Shown here: positions 24,442 through 32,917 of the stretch, one piece after another | Position numbering within the stretch: the stretch's first letter is position 1 | How the letters are laid out: every line of letters begins with the position of its first letter | Assembly: GCF_001665235.1 (NCBI RefSeq) | Contig: NZ_LZSC01000050.1 | Coordinates: forward strand, 1-64,000 | DNA: 64,000 nt | From: Mycobacterium sp. 1100029.7 | Lineage (GTDB): Bacteria > Actinomycetota > Actinomycetes > Mycobacteriales > Mycobacteriaceae | Reading direction: 5' to 3' | The notes under the pieces: generated by a model | The model's database searches: none | Told to the model about the DNA's origin: nothing | The model's input: the letters and a program-made list of their open reading frames with translations, nothing else | Program-made: the position numbers and the translations under genes

Positions 24442-24503
24442 TTTGATGGAGGCGATCCGCTTCGGCCGGCTGCGCCGCCCTCGCGATCGGCGCTTGATGG
24501 CGC

Positions 24504-24923
24504 TCAGTCGGAGCCGAGCTTGTCCAGCATCCTTTTGAACTCGCGCTGCTGCGCCGCGGTCAGCTTGGCCAGGATGCGGGAATCGGCGGCCCGGACGGCC
24601 GTTTCCGCGCGTTTGAGCAGCGTGCGTCCCTGACTGGTCAGTTTGGCCGGCAGCGCACGCCCCGACGACACCGACGTCGGCCGGTCGACCGCACCCACCT
24701 CTTCCAGTCGGCGCAGCACCGTATTCATGGCCTGCGGCGTGACATTGGTGCTGCGCGACAGCTCGGCACTCGACAGCCCGGGGGACATCGAAAGCATTCG
24801 CAGACAGACGAATTCGGGAAGCGTCAGGCCCAGCGGGCCCAACACGCCGGAAACCTCGGGCCGCAGCACGGCGCCAACCCGGTACAGCAGATAGCCAAGG
24901 GGAGCGTCGTCGGTCTGACCCAT
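24504..24923 (-). CDS. MarR family regulator (Rv2887-like)
   Basis: A 139-residue MarR protein: dimerisation helices at both ends and a winged helix in the middle (LSSAELSRSTNVTPQAMNTVLRRLEEVG, then the basic wing SSGRALPAKL). It is close to what I remember of M. tuberculosis Rv2887, a repressor of methyltransferase and efflux functions whose loss gives resistance to some compounds. It is convergent with the amidase gene, as in M. tuberculosis. The target here is not visible; its own promoter and the divergent ChaB-like gene 115 bases away are possible. Confidence 0.9.
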   Translation of the reverse strand: MGQTDDAPLGYLLYRVGAVLRPEVSGVLGPLGLTLPEFVCLRMLSMSPGLSSAELSRSTNVTPQAMNTVLRRLEEVGAVDRPTSVSSGRALPAKLTSQGRTLLKRAETAVRAADSRILAKLTAAQQREFKRMLDKLGSD

Positions 24924-25038
24924 GTCAGTGATCTTGACATATTCGAGTGGCCGCGGGACGTAAGCCCGGCGTCTGGACCCGATTAAACACGCCGGCGCCG
25001 GGTAGTCGAGTCCAGGTCAAGAGCACCCAGGAGGTTTG

Positions 25039-25452
25039 ATGCCGAAGACCACGAAAAGCGGCTCCGCCAAGAAGGACGAGCTGCCCAGCACGTTGCGGCG
25101 GTCCAGTCCCAAAGCTCAGCGGACCTTCGCCAAGGCGCACGATGCGGCGGCCGAGGAATACGGAAGCGAAGAGCGCGCCCATCGGGTCGCCTACGCGGCC
25201 GTCAAGCACAGCTTCGAAAAGGTCGGCGACCACTGGGAGGCCAAGGACCAGAAAGGTCCCTCCGACGAACGCGCCGAGGGCGGCGGACCACGTAACACCG
25301 CGCCGTCGGCCGAGGGTGTCGACGCCAACGCCAGCAAGAAACATCTGTTGGACATCGCGCGCCGACTCGACGTGCGCGGCAGGTCGACGATGAGCAAAGC
25401 GGAGCTGGTCGACGCCATCGTCAAGGAGAACCGGCGCGTCCGAGGCCGTTAA
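25039..25452 (+). CDS. ChaB family protein with SAP-like tail
   Basis: A 137-residue small basic protein. Residues about 12-70 form a ChaB domain (LPSTLRRSSPKAQRTFAKAHDAA, HRVAYAAVKHSFEKVGDHWEAK). After a polar linker, the last 40 residues (LLDIARRLDVRGRSTMSKAELVDAIVKEN) resemble the Rho-N/SAP-type helical DNA-binding motif. ChaB was named from a cation-transport locus but its action is unclear; in actinobacteria it is seen among stress genes. A strong AGGAGG lies four bases before the ATG. A stress-type SDR lies convergent, 12 bases after its stop. Confidence 0.85.
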   Translation: MPKTTKSGSAKKDELPSTLRRSSPKAQRTFAKAHDAAAEEYGSEERAHRVAYAAVKHSFEKVGDHWEAKDQKGPSDERAEGGGPRNTAPSAEGVDANASKKHLLDIARRLDVRGRSTMSKAELVDAIVKENRRVRGR

Positions 25453-25464
25453 CCCGTTGCGCGC

Positions 25465-26304
25465 CTACAGGATCGGGCGACCACCGGTGACCGCAACGCG
25501 TGCGCCCGAGATGTAACTCGCCTCGTCTGAGGCCAGCAGCACATAGACCGGGGCCAGCTCGGCCGGTTGACCGGCACGCCCCAGTGGCACGTTGTCTCCG
25601 AACGATTCCACACTGTCCGCGGGCATGGTCGACGGAATCAGCGGAGTCCAGATCGGCCCGGGTGCCACGCTGTTGACGCGAATCCCTTTGTCGCCGAGCA
25701 ACTGTGCCAGGCTTGCCGACAGGTTGGCGATCGCTGCCTTGGTGGCCGCATACGGTGCCAACGTCGGATTCGGCGTGTCGGAGTTGACCGAAGAGCTGCC
25801 GATGATCGACGAGCCGGAGCCCAGATGCGGCAGCGCGGCCTTGACGAGATGGAAGTACGCGCCGACGTTGAGCCGGAAGGTGTAGTCCCATTCTTCGTCG
25901 CTGATGTCTTCCAGGTTCTGATGCATCATCTGGTAGGCGGCGTTGTTGACCAGGATGTCGATGCCGCCGAATTCCTGGACCGCGCGATCGATGACCTCAC
26001 GACAATGGGCGGGGTCGGACAGATCACCGGATACCAGAACACATCTGCGGCCGGCGTCCTCGACGTGGCGTGCGACGTCACGCGCATCGTCATGCTCGTT
26101 GAGGTAAGACACCAGCACGTCGGCGCCCTCGCGGGCGAACGCGATGGCAACGGCGCGGCCGATACCGCTGTCGCCACCGGTGATGACCGCACGCTTGCCG
26201 GTCAGCTTCCCGGAGCCGCGATAACTGCTTTCGCCGCAGTCGGGGACCGGGTCCATTTGCGCCTGCACACCGGGCGGGCTTTGCTGCTGTGCTGCGAAGG
26301 CCAC
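25465..26304 (-). CDS. Short-chain dehydrogenase/reductase, stress type
   Basis: A 279-residue classical SDR with a 35-residue N-terminal extension, as in the E. coli YghA and Bacillus YhdG/YdaD group. The cofactor motif is ITGGDSGIGRAVA, followed by VNNAAYQMM, catalytic Ser in IIGSSSVN, and YAATK (Tyr-x3-Lys). It reduces or oxidises an unknown alcohol or ketone with NAD(P). The GTG at 26304 follows GAAGGGAAG. Its convergent partner encodes ChaB, and both are often general-stress genes. Confidence 0.9.
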   Translation of the reverse strand: MAFAAQQQSPPGVQAQMDPVPDCGESSYRGSGKLTGKRAVITGGDSGIGRAVAIAFAREGADVLVSYLNEHDDARDVARHVEDAGRRCVLVSGDLSDPAHCREVIDRAVQEFGGIDILVNNAAYQMMHQNLEDISDEEWDYTFRLNVGAYFHLVKAALPHLGSGSSIIGSSSVNSDTPNPTLAPYAATKAAIANLSASLAQLLGDKGIRVNSVAPGPIWTPLIPSTMPADSVESFGDNVPLGRAGQPAELAPVYVLLASDEASYISGARVAVTGGRPIL

Positions 26305-26552
26305 GCTTCACTTCCCTTCGTACCGGTCATCGTCAAGTGGGTCAACATCTCGCTGGGTGCTAAGCGCCTACCCGCCCCCCGGACGGCTAATCGTGCGAAT
26401 GACGTCGCGGCGAATGGTCGGTAACGGGGCTGGACACGACGCTTGAACGTCACCCCAATCACCGCGCCGATTCGTTTAGTGCGCAGACATCGAGGGGTAT
26501 GGCGCGATTGACAAGGGACGGTGCGAGATACGAGGAGTGACGAGGAGTGACA

Positions 26553-27026
26553 ATGACAATCACCGCGCATGCAGTGCGAACGGCTCTTGGTGCCACCGCG
26601 CTCGCCGCCGCGAGCCTGATCGCTGCGCCGACGGCCGGTGCCGACGTCCAGGCCTTGGGAGCCAGCCAACGTGCAGTGGATGGCCCGTTGGTCACCGACT
26701 ACACGGTAAGCAATCTGCGGCCCAGCACCGCGACGATCCCGGGATTTCAGCCCGCCGGGCAGCTCTACCAGGCCGACGTGACGGCGAAGTCCGTCGACGG
26801 GACCGTACAGCCCAAAATCTCCAATTTCGCCGCCCGGGCGTTCAACGGAACCAGCTATCCCGTGGTGAACACGGGACCGGTGCCCGACGGCCTGGACCCC
26901 AGCCCGATCACCCAGGGCGCACAGACGTCCGGAGAGCTGTACTTCGACATCACGGGTCAGCGGCCGGTCGGCGTGGTGTACACCGACGGTTCCGACGATT
27001 TCCTGGTCTGGACGCGCCACGCGTAA
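26553..27026 (+). CDS. MPT63-like secreted protein (DUF1942), copy 1
   Basis: A 157-residue exported protein with a signal peptide ending near TAGADVQ (about 31). The mature part is a small beta-sandwich of the MPT63/DUF1942 type: GPLVTDYTVSNLRPSTATIPGF, GQLYQADVTAKSV, and ITQGAQTSGELYFDITGQRPVGVVY, ending DDFLVW. MPT63 is an abundant secreted antigen of unknown function. The ATG at 26553 has GAGGAG five bases upstream; the 10-base unit CGAGGAGTGA occurs twice in tandem at 26531-26550. A paralogue follows 262 bases downstream. Confidence 0.88.
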   Translation: MTITAHAVRTALGATALAAASLIAAPTAGADVQALGASQRAVDGPLVTDYTVSNLRPSTATIPGFQPAGQLYQADVTAKSVDGTVQPKISNFAARAFNGTSYPVVNTGPVPDGLDPSPITQGAQTSGELYFDITGQRPVGVVYTDGSDDFLVWTRHA

Positions 27027-27288
27027 TCCGCGCGGCCGGCGAAATCGATCCCAGGCGCATTCACGTAAATAGCCGGAATGGCCGCCGGGATTCTGTGACA
27101 TTTGAGGTTTCTGCGCAATATGAGGTGCACGGACTTTTCGCCCGCAATGGTGTCGGCCCAGCTCAGAACGTCCTATGTTTGAAGTGGGCGGCAAGGGGCT
27201 ATGAGCCCAACGTGCGGTGATAGCCCATGCCGGGGGCCAAATCATCGCGGGAAAACAATGGTAACGAGTGAACTGAGAGGTAATTAGC

Positions 27289-27849
27289 ATGAAGGTCACT
27301 TCAAATGCTATGAAATCGATGATCGCCGCCGCCGGTATTGCCGCTGCTGGCCTATTCACCGCAGCGACCGCGACCGCGGCGCCCAACATTCAGGGCTTTG
27401 GCACCAGCCAGCAGCTCGTCGCGGGACCGCTGATCACCAGCTACACGGTCAGCAACCTGCAGCCCAGCAATGCGACCATCCCGGGTTACACGCCGAAGGG
27501 CACGCTGTACCAGGCGGATGTCGTGGCGCGCTCGGACGGCGGGCTGGTCACCCCGATGGTCAACGACTTCATCGCCCGCGGGCCCAACGGCCAGAACTAT
27601 CGGGTGATCGACAAGGTGCAGGCCCCGGGCAGTCTGAACCCGGCGCCGATCCAGCAGGGCAGCGAATCGACCGGCACGCTGTACTTCGACGTGACCGGCG
27701 CGCCGCCCAACGGCGTCGTCTACAACGAGGGCACCCAGGACATTCTGATTTGGACGTCTAACGTGTCGGGCGGCACGGAGCCGGGCACGGCACCGAACGC
27801 CACCCCGGCGCCCGGTATGCCGCCGGGACCCGCTCCCGCGCACACCTAA
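27289..27849 (+). CDS. MPT63-like secreted protein (DUF1942), copy 2
   Basis: A 186-residue exported protein, paralogue of the preceding gene, with a signal peptide ending TATAAPN (about 31). The fold region has ITSYTVSNLQPSNATIPGY, LYQADVVARSDGG and QQGSESTGTLYFDVTGAPPNGVVY. It differs by a C-terminal Pro/Ala/Gly tail of about 30 residues after ILIWTSN. GAGAGG precedes the ATG by eight bases. The 262-base gap before it (27027-27288) shows no gene; the sequence there is poorer in GC than the flanks and probably carries its promoter. A strong hairpin ends the unit. Confidence 0.88.
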   Translation: MKVTSNAMKSMIAAAGIAAAGLFTAATATAAPNIQGFGTSQQLVAGPLITSYTVSNLQPSNATIPGYTPKGTLYQADVVARSDGGLVTPMVNDFIARGPNGQNYRVIDKVQAPGSLNPAPIQQGSESTGTLYFDVTGAPPNGVVYNEGTQDILIWTSNVSGGTEPGTAPNATPAPGMPPGPAPAHT

Positions 27850-27879
27850 GCCGCAGGGCCGCGTAGGCGTTAACGCTGC

Positions 27880-27916
27880 GAACTCCCCGCACCACCACCC
27901 GTGGTGCGGGGAGTTC
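27880..27916 (+). terminator. Strong hairpin terminator
   Basis: Bases 27880-27895 and 27901-27916 are perfect complements (arm GAACTCCCCGCACCAC) with a 5-base loop, 30 bases after the second MPT63-like gene. No T-run follows, as is common for mycobacterial terminators. It separates the secreted-antigen genes from the acyltransferase gene. Confidence 0.75.
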
Positions 27917-27982
27917 TGCGTCCCAAGCATTCTGGCAGGAAATCCAGGAATCGGACGGCACCCGACTGGGTACCCGTGGGAA

Positions 27983-28918
27983 ATGAGTTACGCAGATCAC
28001 AGGCCCGCGAAGGTGCGAGCACAAGCCCAACAGCAGGCCGAAGAAGCCCGCGAGGCCATGGAGGAGCGACGTCGGGCCGCCGAAGGCGGCCTCAGTGGCT
28101 GGGTCGCTGAGCGCGCCGGTCAATGGGATCTCGCCGGCCAAGACGAGGCGACCCTGCAGCACCAGAAATTCTTCTGGAACATCTTGGTGGACTACTGGTT
28201 TCGCATGGAAATCGACGGTTGGGAGAACATTCCGAGCCCACCGGCGCTGCTGATCGGCATCCACTCGGGGGCGCCGTTTGTCTGGGACGCATGGACCGTG
28301 GGTCTGCAATGGTGGCGGCGCTTCGGCCAGGAGCGCCCCTTGCACGGCACCGCGCACGACGCACTGATGGCGATCCCGCTGTTTGGTCGCTACTTCCGGT
28401 CGATGGGTGTGCTGCCCGCGGCCCCCGACGCCATCGCCACGGCGCTGGCCGAGGGGCGCGACGTGGCGTTATGGCCTGGCGGTGAAGTGGATTCGTTGCG
28501 GCCCTGGGTCGAGCGTGACCGCGCGAACCTCGCCGGCCGCAAGGGCTTTGTGAAGATGGCCATTCGCGCCGGAGTACCGATAGTGCCGATCGCAACGGTT
28601 GGCGGCGCCGACGCGATGCCGGTGCTGTTCCGCGGAGATCGCCTCTCCAAGGTGCTGCAGCTCGATAAAATCCTGCGGCTCAAGGTTTTTCCGTTGGCGG
28701 TATCGTTGCCGTGGGGCATCGCACCGGCCGCTCTTCCACAGCTGCCGTTGCCCGCCAAGATCCGCACCCGGTTCATGCCGCCCGTCGAACTGGATCACGA
28801 TCCCGCGCGGGTCCAGGACGACGAGTACATCGACCGCAAGTACCGCGAAGTTCAGGACAGCATCCAGCAGGGGATGGACGCGTTGGCGCGCAAGCGGGCG
28901 CTGCCGCTCTTCGCCTAG
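27983..28918 (+). CDS. Acyltransferase of the PlsC/DAGAT type
   Basis: A 311-residue acyltransferase-like protein. An N-terminal helical region rich in Gln, Glu and Arg (1-45) is followed by the catalytic region with a histidine in GIHSGAPFVWDAW, then PLHGTAHDALMAIPLFGRYFRSMG, and the glycine-acidic motif VALWPGGEVDSLRPW. This suits lysophospholipid or diacylglycerol acyltransferases, although the usual H-x4-D spacing is not kept. A later segment is GVPIVPIATVGGADAM. It likely acts at the membrane in lipid synthesis. No close operon partner; the response-regulator gene is convergent. Confidence 0.82.
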   Translation: MSYADHRPAKVRAQAQQQAEEAREAMEERRRAAEGGLSGWVAERAGQWDLAGQDEATLQHQKFFWNILVDYWFRMEIDGWENIPSPPALLIGIHSGAPFVWDAWTVGLQWWRRFGQERPLHGTAHDALMAIPLFGRYFRSMGVLPAAPDAIATALAEGRDVALWPGGEVDSLRPWVERDRANLAGRKGFVKMAIRAGVPIVPIATVGGADAMPVLFRGDRLSKVLQLDKILRLKVFPLAVSLPWGIAPAALPQLPLPAKIRTRFMPPVELDHDPARVQDDEYIDRKYREVQDSIQQGMDALARKRALPLFA

Positions 28919-28953
28919 CGAAAGATCAACACGCAGAATGGATTACGGGAGCG

Positions 28954-29673
28954 TCAGTCATATGCGCTGCCGTTGTGCTCGGAGACGGGCGTCGGATCGT
29001 TGACGATCCACTGCGGATGCGGCGGCGTCACCGCCATATAGCCCACCCCGCGCACGGTGTCGACCATGGACTCGTGCTCGGGCCCGAGCTTGGCGCGCAG
29101 CCGCCGCACGTGAACGTCGACGGTGCGCACGCGTCCGTTCGAGTCGTATCCCCATACTTCATGCATCAGCCGGGTGCGGCTGAACGCCCGGCCGGCATGC
29201 TGCACAAGGAAATTCAGCAGCTTGAACTCGGTGACGGTCAGACTCAGATCCTTGCCCCGCAAGGATGCCGCGAAGCTCGAAGGGTGCAGGACCAGGTCGC
29301 CGAACTTCAGGGATCCGTCCACGGCGTTGCGTCGCCGCTTGATCGCAAGGCGCAGCCGCGCCTCCAACTCGTCGGCGCCGGTAGCGGGCAACATGACATC
29401 GTCGAGGCGCCAGTCGACGTCGACCGACGCGAAATGCGCCGCCGCGACCACTGCCACCACCGCGATGGAAGGGGCAGTGGCCGTGAGTCCGCGACATACG
29501 CTGCGGGCGGCCGCCAAGTCACTGCGGGCGTCGATGATCGCCACGTCAGCGGTGTCGTGATGGCCGTCGAGCTGATCCGAGAGCGGAATTCGCCGAATCG
29601 TCTGGGTCAGCGATTCCAAGGTGGGTAGCGCGGCCTGAAAATCGTCTGCGTTGGAGAGCAGTAATACGTCCAA
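28954..29673 (-). CDS. GlnR-like orphan OmpR-family regulator
   Basis: A 239-residue regulator. The receiver-like N-terminal part reads ADVAIIDARSDLAAARSVCRGL, close to GlnR, and the C-terminal winged helix is VTEFKLLNFLVQHAGRAFSRTRLMHEVWG with RTVDVHVRRLRAKLGPE. GlnR-type receivers lack the usual acidic phosphorylation pocket and no kinase gene is adjacent. M. tuberculosis has a gene of this type (Rv2884) before pyrH in addition to glnR. I chose the TTG at 29673 because GGAGG lies five bases upstream and GlnR starts at the same point; TTG 29685 and GTG 29679 are alternatives. Confidence 0.85.
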   Translation of the reverse strand: MDVLLLSNADDFQAALPTLESLTQTIRRIPLSDQLDGHHDTADVAIIDARSDLAAARSVCRGLTATAPSIAVVAVVAAAHFASVDVDWRLDDVMLPATGADELEARLRLAIKRRRNAVDGSLKFGDLVLHPSSFAASLRGKDLSLTVTEFKLLNFLVQHAGRAFSRTRLMHEVWGYDSNGRVRTVDVHVRRLRAKLGPEHESMVDTVRGVGYMAVTPPHPQWIVNDPTPVSEHNGSAYD

Positions 29674-29918
29674 GACCACCTCCAAACCTCATGAGGGTCT
29701 GTCGCCGCCACCCGACCGCGCCGGCATCGCGCCCAAGATGCCCGTCAGCGGTGCGCTGGATACCCCGTTCCGCCGTCAACTATGCCAACTTTGCGGCTCG
29801 CGGGTGCGCCGTATGCGCGCTGAGCGGGACGGTACGCGGAGGCGGTTATGCCTGGTGGACCTCGAAAAGTCGACGGGCCCGGCCCGTCAATACGGGCCGG
29901 ACCCATCCTCGAAACAAG

Positions 29919-30158
29919 CTATTGGTTGGACTTCTGGCGCTCCTCGGCGGCTTTGGCGCTGCCGCGTGCGGCTTCTGCTTCGGCTTCCTTCTTCGCCGCG
30001 TCGCGCTGCGCTTCGGCCTTGTCCTGCTGGGCTTGACCTTCGCGGGTCAGGTCGTCGCTGCCGGTCAACGCGCCGGTGGCTTCCTTGACCTTGCCCTTGA
30101 CGTCTTCGACGACGCCCTTGACGGCTTCCGCGGGTCCGGAGTTTTCGTTGTCCCCCAT
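29919..30158 (-). CDS. CsbD family stress protein
   Basis: A 79-residue highly charged, helical protein with the CsbD pattern AVKGVVEDVKGKVKEATGALTGSDDL TREGQ and an Ala/Glu/Lys-rich tail. CsbD genes belong to general-stress regulons in many bacteria; the molecular role is unknown. The ATG at 30158 has GAGGGGAA seven bases upstream. It lies alone between the GlnR-like gene and the pyrH promoter region. Confidence 0.9.
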   Translation of the reverse strand: MGDNENSGPAEAVKGVVEDVKGKVKEATGALTGSDDLTREGQAQQDKAEAQRDAAKKEAEAEAARGSAKAAEERQKSNQ

Positions 30159-30527
30159 GATTTGATTCCCCTCGGTGGCGTACGTGGTGTGGGCGACTAG
30201 CGCCCGCGCCGACCGCCTCGGCGATCGACTCGGTCATGCGGCTGGCAAAGATCCTTCTTCTCAAGATCTTGGTGTGCCCCCGCTTTGGTGCTGATTCCCA
30301 AGCCGCCGAAAGCTCAAACATCGATGGCCCGGAAGCCACGTCATCACGGCGGCCGTTGCGGGCGTGACCAGTGCCGACGTTCAATTGCAGCCACCCGGCT
30401 CGCCAACCGCGCAGATAATGCACCCCGCCCACGCCAGATTGTGCTGCGATGGGGCAGGATATGAACGGCCGTTCCGGGTGGGTAATAGTGGCCGAGCCTG
30501 GGATGGCACTGTCATGCGAGGAGTCTG
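30159..30527. other. Intergenic region between CsbD and pyrH genes
   Basis: 369 bases without a gene I can support. It must hold the promoters of the CsbD gene (minus strand) and of pyrH (plus strand). No convincing promoter hexamers, RNA gene or repeat was recognised; short open frames here have no ribosome binding site or recognisable product. Confidence 0.5.
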
Positions 30528-31301
30528 ATGACGCAGCCCGAGCCTACGAGCGCTAATGGCGTGCCGACATCGTCAACCGATCACGACGGGCGGCCGGCCA
30601 AGTTCTCCAGGGTCTTGCTCAAGCTCGGCGGTGAGATGTTCGGGGGCGGCCAGGTCGGACTGGATCCCGATGTCGTGGCCCAGGTCGCCCGCCAGATCGC
30701 AGAGGTGGTCCGCGACGGCGTGCAGGTCGCGGTCGTGATCGGTGGCGGCAACTTCTTCCGCGGCGCCCAGCTGCAGCAGCGCGGCATGGAGCGCACCCGA
30801 TCGGACTATATGGGCATGCTCGGCACAGTCATGAATAGCCTTGCGCTGCAAGACTTTCTGCAAAAAGAGGGCATCGATACCCGGGTGCAGACCGCGATCA
30901 CCATGGGTCAGGTGGCCGAGCCGTACATCCCGTTGCGGGCGGTCCGCCACCTGGAGAAGGGCCGCGTCGTCATCTTCGGCGCCGGCATGGGGTTGCCGTA
31001 TTTCTCCACCGACACCACGGCCGCGCAGCGCGCCCTGGAGATCGGCGCGGAGGTGGTCTTGATGGCCAAGGCGGTCGACGGTGTGTTCACCGCGGATCCG
31101 CGCCACGATCCCGACGCCCAACTGCTCACCGCGATCAGCCATCGCGAAGTCATCGACCGAGGGCTGCGGGTGGCCGATGCCACCGCGTTCAGCCTTTGTA
31201 TGGACAATGGCATGCCGATCCTGGTGTTCAACCTGCTTACTGACGGCAATATCGCTCGAGCGGTCGCTGGTGAGAAGATCGGAACGCTGGTTACCACTTG
31301 A
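30528..31301 (+). CDS. pyrH: Uridylate kinase
   Basis: A 257-residue bacterial UMP kinase (amino-acid kinase fold), making UDP from UMP. Motifs are [24 protein letters not shown], the [19 protein letters not shown] segment, [17 protein letters not shown] and GVFTADPR. A 25-residue polar N-terminal extension is normal for mycobacteria. The ATG at 30528 has GCGAGGAG upstream. frr follows after a MIRU-like repeat, keeping the pyrH-frr-cdsA order. Confidence 0.97.
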   Translation: MTQPEPTSANGVPTSSTDHDGRPAKFSRVLLKLGGEMFGGGQVGLDPDVVAQVARQIAEVVRDGVQVAVVIGGGNFFRGAQLQQRGMERTRSDYMGMLGTVMNSLALQDFLQKEGIDTRVQTAITMGQVAEPYIPLRAVRHLEKGRVVIFGAGMGLPYFSTDTTAAQRALEIGAEVVLMAKAVDGVFTADPRHDPDAQLLTAISHREVIDRGLRVADATAFSLCMDNGMPILVFNLLTDGNIARAVAGEKIGTLVTT

Positions 31302-31320
31302 GGGGCAGACGCGGATGATT

Positions 31321-31384
31321 CGCGCTGCGACGATGCAGAGCGCAGCGACGATGCCGAGCGCAGCGATGAGGAGGAGTGGCGCAC
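31321..31384 (+). repeat. MIRU-like repeat supplying the frr ribosome binding site
   Basis: The pyrH-frr gap contains an 18-base unit GCGACGATGCAGAGCGCA twice in tandem (31327-31344 and 31345-31362, one mismatch), followed by GCGATGAGGAGGAGTGGCGC (31363-31382). This matches the core of mycobacterial interspersed repetitive units as I remember them, and closely resembles the repeats at 56530-56618. GAGGAGGAG lies about eight bases before the frr ATG. Confidence 0.75.
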
Positions 31385-31942
31385 ATGATTGACGAGGCTC
31401 TCTTCGACGCCGAAGAGAAAATGGAGAAGGCGGTGTCGGTGGCCCGCGACGACCTGACGACCATCAGGACCGGCCGCGCCAACCCGGGCATGTTCTCCCG
31501 GATCGTCATCGACTACTACGGCACCAACACCCCGATCACCCAGCTGGCCAGCATCAACGTCCCCGAGGCCCGCCTGGTCGTCATCAAGCCGTACGAGGCC
31601 AGCCAGTTGCACGCCATCGAGACCGCGATCCGCAACTCCGACCTGGGCGTGAACCCCAGCAACGACGGCACCCTGATCCGGGTGGCGGTACCGCAGCTGA
31701 CCGAGGAACGTCGCCGCGAGCTGGTCAAGCAGGCCAAGGGCAAGGGTGAAGACGCCAAGGTCTCGGTGCGCAACATCCGCCGCAAAGCGATGGAGGAGCT
31801 GCACCGGATCCGCAAGGACGGCGAGGCCGGCGAGGACGAGGTCGGCCGCGCCGAAAAGGACTTGGACAAGACCACCCAGCAGTACGTCACCCAGATCGAA
31901 GAGCTGGTCAAGCACAAAGAAGGCGAGCTGCTGGAGGTCTAG
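31385..31942 (+). CDS. frr: Ribosome recycling factor
   Basis: A 185-residue RRF, which with EF-G splits post-termination ribosomes. Length is exactly the family's. Motifs are [59 protein letters not shown] and the C-terminal helix. The ATG at 31385 is set by the GAGGAGGAG that comes from the upstream repeat. cdsA starts 22 bases after its stop. Confidence 0.98.
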   Translation: MIDEALFDAEEKMEKAVSVARDDLTTIRTGRANPGMFSRIVIDYYGTNTPITQLASINVPEARLVVIKPYEASQLHAIETAIRNSDLGVNPSNDGTLIRVAVPQLTEERRRELVKQAKGKGEDAKVSVRNIRRKAMEELHRIRKDGEAGEDEVGRAEKDLDKTTQQYVTQIEELVKHKEGELLEV

Positions 31943-31964
31943 GGGCCGCTCAGCAACGAATTCA

Positions 31965-32897
31965 GTGGCAACCTCCGACGCCGGCCCAGGCACCCCGTAC
32001 GACGCGCGGGAGACCGGCGCAACCACGCGGCCGTCGGGCCGCAAAACGTCGCGGGCCGGGCGCGACCTGCCCGCGGCGATCGCGGTCGGGCTGTTCACCG
32101 GCGGACTGGTGGTGGTGACGCTGCTGTTCGCGCCGCGGTATTGGGTGCTGCTGTGCGCCGGGGCGATTCTGGTCGCCAGCCACGAAGTGGTCCGGCGGCT
32201 GCGCGAGGGAGGCTACGTCATCCCGGTCATTCCGCTGCTCGCCGGCGGGCAGGCAACGGTGTGGCTGACCTGGCCGTTCGGGGCCCGGGGCGCGCTGGCC
32301 GGCTTCGGCGCCACGGTGGTGGTGTGCATGTTCTGGCGGCTGTTCATGCACGACGAAAGCCGCCACCACGATCCCGCCGCCGGTCCGCCGCCGCCGTCGA
32401 ATTACCTGCGCGACGCCTCGGCGACCATCTTCCTGACCGCCTGGGTTCCGCTGTTCGCCTCGTTTGCCGCGCTGCTGGTCTACCACCCGTCCGAAGGTGC
32501 GGGACGGGTGTTTTGCCTGATGATGACCGTCGTCGCCTCCGATGTGGGCGGCTACGCATTCGGCGTGTTGTTCGGCAAACATCCGCTGGTTCCGACGATC
32601 AGCCCGAAGAAGTCGTGGGAGGGCCTGGCCGGTTCGCTGGTTTGCGGAATCACCTCGGCGTATCTGATCGCGACGTTCCTCGCGCACAGACCACCCTGGG
32701 AAGGCGTTGTCCTGGGCTTCGTGCTGGTACTGACCTGCGCGCTGGGCGATCTGGTGGAGTCCCAAGTCAAGCGCGACCTCGGTATCAAGGACATGGGCCG
32801 ACTGCTGCCCGGGCACGGCGGGCTGATGGACCGGCTCGACGGCGTGCTCCCGTCGGCGGTCGCCGCCTGGACGCTGTTTACCGTCCTGCCGGCCTGA
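31965..32897 (+). CDS. cdsA: Phosphatidate cytidylyltransferase
   Basis: A 310-residue membrane enzyme making CDP-diacylglycerol from CTP and phosphatidate. A 40-residue polar N-terminus is followed by about eight membrane segments. The family signature lies near the end: SxVKRDxxIKDxGxxLPGHGGxxDRxD, seen here as [20 protein letters not shown] followed by [10 protein letters not shown]. The GTG at 31965 is chosen as the first initiator after frr in this frame; its ribosome binding site is weak. Membrane location follows from composition. Confidence 0.94.
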   Translation: MATSDAGPGTPYDARETGATTRPSGRKTSRAGRDLPAAIAVGLFTGGLVVVTLLFAPRYWVLLCAGAILVASHEVVRRLREGGYVIPVIPLLAGGQATVWLTWPFGARGALAGFGATVVVCMFWRLFMHDESRHHDPAAGPPPPSNYLRDASATIFLTAWVPLFASFAALLVYHPSEGAGRVFCLMMTVVASDVGGYAFGVLFGKHPLVPTISPKKSWEGLAGSLVCGITSAYLIATFLAHRPPWEGVVLGFVLVLTCALGDLVESQVKRDLGIKDMGRLLPGHGGLMDRLDGVLPSAVAAWTLFTVLPA

Positions 32898-32917
32898 GGG
32901 CCGATACTGGACTGGAC

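Noticed and set aside
24975..25010. SigF-type promoter before the ChaB gene
   Set aside because: A GGGTAG hexamer is present but no GTTT-like element at the right distance, so the case is too weak to list.
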